NCBI GenBank assembly: GCA_900758955.1
Contig: CAAETL010000065.1
Span: forward strand, 1-7,265
From: an uncultured Oscillospiraceae bacterium
GTDB lineage: Bacteria; Bacillota; Clostridia; Oscillospirales; Oscillospiraceae
Direction of reading: 5' to 3'
DNA: 7,265 nucleotides
The position numbers were made by a program, and so were the translations under genes. Below the pieces are notes generated by a model. It worked only from the letters and a program-made list of their open reading frames with translations, made no database searches and was not told the origin of the DNA. Shown here one piece after another: positions 4,878 through 7,265 of the stretch. The first letter of the stretch is position 1, and the number at the start of each line of letters is the position of its first letter.

Positions 4878-7265
4878 TTAAGTTGGCAGCGCAACTTCGC
4901 AGCCAGGAGCCAAAAACCAAAGTAATTTGTGCGCCACGTTTTTCCCCGTGATTGCTTCCAGAGCCTGCTTGTAGGTTTCCATTTGCCCGCGATAACGTTC
5001 TGCCCGCTGATGAACTTCTTCGGCCGAAATATGGTCTGTTTTAAAGTCCACGATCGTGATCCCCTCTAACGTCTCAAACCAAACATCGATCACGCCCTGC
5101 AGCAGGACTTCCTCACCGGATTCCGCTTGTTCATAGTAGTTTTGAGCTGGCATCAATACTGAGAACGGATATTCACGATGTGGATATGCCACCTCTCGGA
5201 TCTGTCTGCCGAGGGTTGACTGAAAAAAGCGCGTAACCATGGTAATATCCACGGCTTTCCCCTGCTGCTCCGTGAGATAACCCTGGTTCACCAAACGGGC
5301 GACTTCTTCCTTGACTTCTTGCCTGGAACCTGTGCGATCATACCGGATGGCTTGGAGTGCGGTATGAATAGCGGTCCCACGCTCGGCAGGGGTTAAGCCA
5401 TAGCGTTCCGCAGCAAATTTGGGACGAAAAAAGGTAGGACTTTCTGGAGGAATCAGAAGGGCCGTCGGCACTTCCTTTGCGCTACGCTGTTTCTGCTGCG
5501 TAGCGGTTACTTTGGCGGGGATGGCGGCCATTGCCTCATGGGGATATCGCCAAGTAAACAGGCGTAGAAATTCTTGGGGAGGCGCTGGCGGCGCCTCAGA
5601 AATTTTTTCTGCGCGCACTTGTCCGGGGCTCGGCGGCGACCCTCTGTGGGATCGGATCTTCCAGGCTGGGCCATACTTCTCCCCTTCCGGGGTTAACTCC
5701 ACACCGGCGGCCTGACGCAGCACTTCCCCTTCGGGGCGCGTCATGGCGGTCAATAAAATCCACTGTCCAACACAAGTGCAATCAGCCAGTGCCTGCGGTT
5801 CTACCGGACTGGACACATGGTCGCCAAGCTTTTGAAGCTCCGTATCCCCATGGGAGAGCGCATAGGTCATAATTAATTTTTCTTTCGCCCGGGTCATCGC
5901 CACGTATAGCAGGCGCATTTCCTCTGCCAGCATCTCTCGTTTCAGGGCCATGGCAACCGCTTCTCTGGCTAAGGTAGTGAACTCCACCATGGTATCCTCG
6001 TCAAATCCCTTGGGCCCCAAACCAAGCTTTGAATGAAAGAGGACAGGGCGTTGGAGATCTTGCTGATTAAACCGTTTTCCCAAGCCGCAGAGGAAGACGA
6101 CAGGATACTCTAATCCCTTTGAGCGATGAATGCTGAGAATTTTTACCCCCGCGCTCTCCTGGGAACCGGAGGGCAGAGAAACTGAAATGCCGTTTTCTCT
6201 GGTTCGCTCCAAATGATTCAGGAATCCAAACAGACCCCGATGCCCCGCGCCCTCAAAACGGCGTGCCAGTTCGTAAAGAATCAGCAGGTTTTTTTTCCGT
6301 TCCTCACCCTGGGGGAATTCCTGAAAAATTTCAATCAGATGGGTGCGGCGGTATAGTTCCCAGATCAATTGGTGGCTGGCGGACTCCCCCGCCCGAAACC
6401 GGAGGGCATCCAACTCCTCCAAAAAGGTCTGGCACCCCTCGATCCCCTGCTCCCCGGCCGCACGCAGCGCCATATAAAAATCGCCATCCCCCGCCTTGCG
6501 AATCTCTGCCAAATGATCTGGCGAAAAATGATAGACAGGAGACCGCAGTACAGCCAGCAGGGGCACATCCTGATGGGGATTATCAATAATTTGCAGGAGC
6601 GAAATGGCGACTGAGACCTCAGTAGCCGCAAAGAAGGCGCCTCCACCCTCCGAAGCCCATGGGATCCCATATTCCGCCAGGGCGGTCTCGTAATGATGGC
6701 GTAGAGTACCCGGAGAACGTAACAGAATGACCATATCCTCTGGACGGACGGGGCGCAGCTCCCCCTCCTCATCAGTGACGAAGAAACCCCGCTGCAGCAT
6801 CTCACGAATCTGCGACGCCACGTACTTTGCCTCCAAGGCGTTTCGACTCAGCTTGTCCTCCGTTAATTCCGGAGCGTCCTGAAAGTTCAGCAAATGAAAC
6901 TCTGTTTCGTTGCCCTCACCCGGGGGAAAGTGCGCGCCAGGATGGAGCGCTTCCTGCTCGGTGTAGTCCATCTCCCCCAATTCCTGAGACATTATGTGAC
7001 GGAATAGGTAGTTGGCCGCTTCCAAAACCTCAGGACGGGAGCGGAAATTTTGGGATAAGGTAATTTTACGAGGCTCCCCCCCTTTCGCCTCTTGGTATGG
7101 CGCAAAAGTGCGGTATTTGTTGAGGAAAATGGTGGGGTCCGCCAGCCGAAAGCGATAGATGGACTGCTTTACATCGCCGACCATAAAGAGATTTTGTCCC
7201 TCCTGAGAGAGGGCGTCAAAAATGGTATTTTGCACCTGGTTGGTATCCTGATACTCGTCCACCAT
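4878..7265 (-). CDS. addA: ATP-dependent helicase/nuclease subunit A, C-terminal two-thirds (5' end outside window)
   Basis: AddA is the UvrD/Rep-like helicase plus nuclease subunit of AddAB, which resects double-strand breaks up to a Chi-type signal and prepares ends for RecA. In this 795-residue fragment, helicase motif II is DEYQDTN (3–9), motif III GDVKQSIYRFR (30–40), motif IV LSQNFRS (70–76), motif V ILSIHRSKGLEYPVVFL (376–392) and motif VI LLYVAMTRAKEKL (452–464). The RecB-type nuclease follows: GTAIH (H634), GVIDVWF (D727), IVDFKTD (D740, K742) and QMETY (Q761, Y765), all key residues intact. The missing part, holding Walker A and other early motifs, should be about 400 residues if the total is near 1,200, as for Bacillus AddA. 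The ATG at 7265 is internal. AddB would be expected just upstream, outside the window. A hairpin follows the stop, separating it from the recombinase gene on the same strand. Confidence 0.97.
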   Translation of the reverse strand: MVDEYQDTNQVQNTIFDALSQEGQNLFMVGDVKQSIYRFRLADPTIFLNKYRTFAPYQEAKGGEPRKITLSQNFRSRPEVLEAANYLFRHIMSQELGEMDYTEQEALHPGAHFPPGEGNETEFHLLNFQDAPELTEDKLSRNALEAKYVASQIREMLQRGFFVTDEEGELRPVRPEDMVILLRSPGTLRHHYETALAEYGIPWASEGGGAFFAATEVSVAISLLQIIDNPHQDVPLLAVLRSPVYHFSPDHLAEIRKAGDGDFYMALRAAGEQGIEGCQTFLEELDALRFRAGESASHQLIWELYRRTHLIEIFQEFPQGEERKKNLLILYELARRFEGAGHRGLFGFLNHLERTRENGISVSLPSGSQESAGVKILSIHRSKGLEYPVVFLCGLGKRFNQQDLQRPVLFHSKLGLGPKGFDEDTMVEFTTLAREAVAMALKREMLAEEMRLLYVAMTRAKEKLIMTYALSHGDTELQKLGDHVSSPVEPQALADCTCVGQWILLTAMTRPEGEVLRQAAGVELTPEGEKYGPAWKIRSHRGSPPSPGQVRAEKISEAPPAPPQEFLRLFTWRYPHEAMAAIPAKVTATQQKQRSAKEVPTALLIPPESPTFFRPKFAAERYGLTPAERGTAIHTALQAIRYDRTGSRQEVKEEVARLVNQGYLTEQQGKAVDITMVTRFFQSTLGRQIREVAYPHREYPFSVLMPAQNYYEQAESGEEVLLQGVIDVWFETLEGITIVDFKTDHISAEEVHQRAERYRGQMETYKQALEAITGKNVAHKLLWFLAPGCEVALPT

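Noticed and set aside
5419..5715. Plus-strand open frames within addA (also 6263–6589 and 6827–7063)
   Set aside because: They are antisense to addA helicase and nuclease coding sequence, with low-complexity translations and no start signals.
7263..7265. ATG at the window edge as the addA start
   Set aside because: It encodes the Met before helicase motif II (DEYQDTN). Family members have about 400 residues before this point, so the gene continues beyond the window.

Overview
The window looks like a chromosomal housekeeping segment from a spore-forming, moderate-GC Firmicute. A clostridial lineage such as Oscillospiraceae fits best. This is inferred from the queA–tgt–yajC gene order, a yrzE/TIGR04086-like membrane gene, a SpoIIM-type sporulation membrane protein, an AddA-type (not RecB-type) repair nuclease, strong GGAGG ribosome binding sites, a TTG start, and a long XerC-like recombinase whose sequence style I recall from that family. 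No tRNA, rRNA, CRISPR array, insertion sequence or phage gene was seen.

Layout, plus strand. Bases 1–536 hold the C-terminal half of queA, cut by the window edge. A small gene for a TfoX C-terminal-domain protein follows at 571–831, then tgt at 834–1964. These three are tightly packed and form the downstream part of a queuosine operon: Tgt inserts preQ1 into tRNA and QueA adds the cyclopentane-epoxide precursor. A near-consensus sigma-A promoter at 1980–2008, preceded by roughly phased A-tracts, starts the next unit: yajC (2104–2385, TTG start), a TIGR04086/DUF3792 membrane protein (2448–2858) and a SpoIIM-family membrane protein (2910–3527). A hairpin at 2401–2442 lies between yajC and the TIGR04086 gene, and its 3' arm contains the latter's ribosome binding site. 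The unit ends at a 20-bp-stem terminator (3526–3577).

Layout, minus strand. The 347-residue tyrosine recombinase (3611–4654) is convergent with the SpoIIM-like gene and has all six catalytic residues. Upstream of it are its own extended -10 promoter and a 13/13 inverted repeat (12 of 13 pairs) with a 6-bp centre, the geometry of a Xer/dif core site. One arm of that repeat recurs exactly, as a 14-mer in the same orientation, just past the gene's 3' end. A second 20-bp-stem hairpin (4775–4821) separates this gene from addA, of which the window holds the C-terminal 795 residues (4878–7265): helicase motifs II–VI and the RecB-type nuclease domain.

The minus-strand half is linked by function: AddAB processes double-strand breaks for recombination, and a Xer-type recombinase would resolve the chromosome dimers that such recombination can create. 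The most interesting observation is the candidate dif-like or operator site in the recombinase leader. It recalls the single-recombinase XerS/difSL arrangement of streptococci, where the site lies next to the gene. Everything else is mostly conventional.
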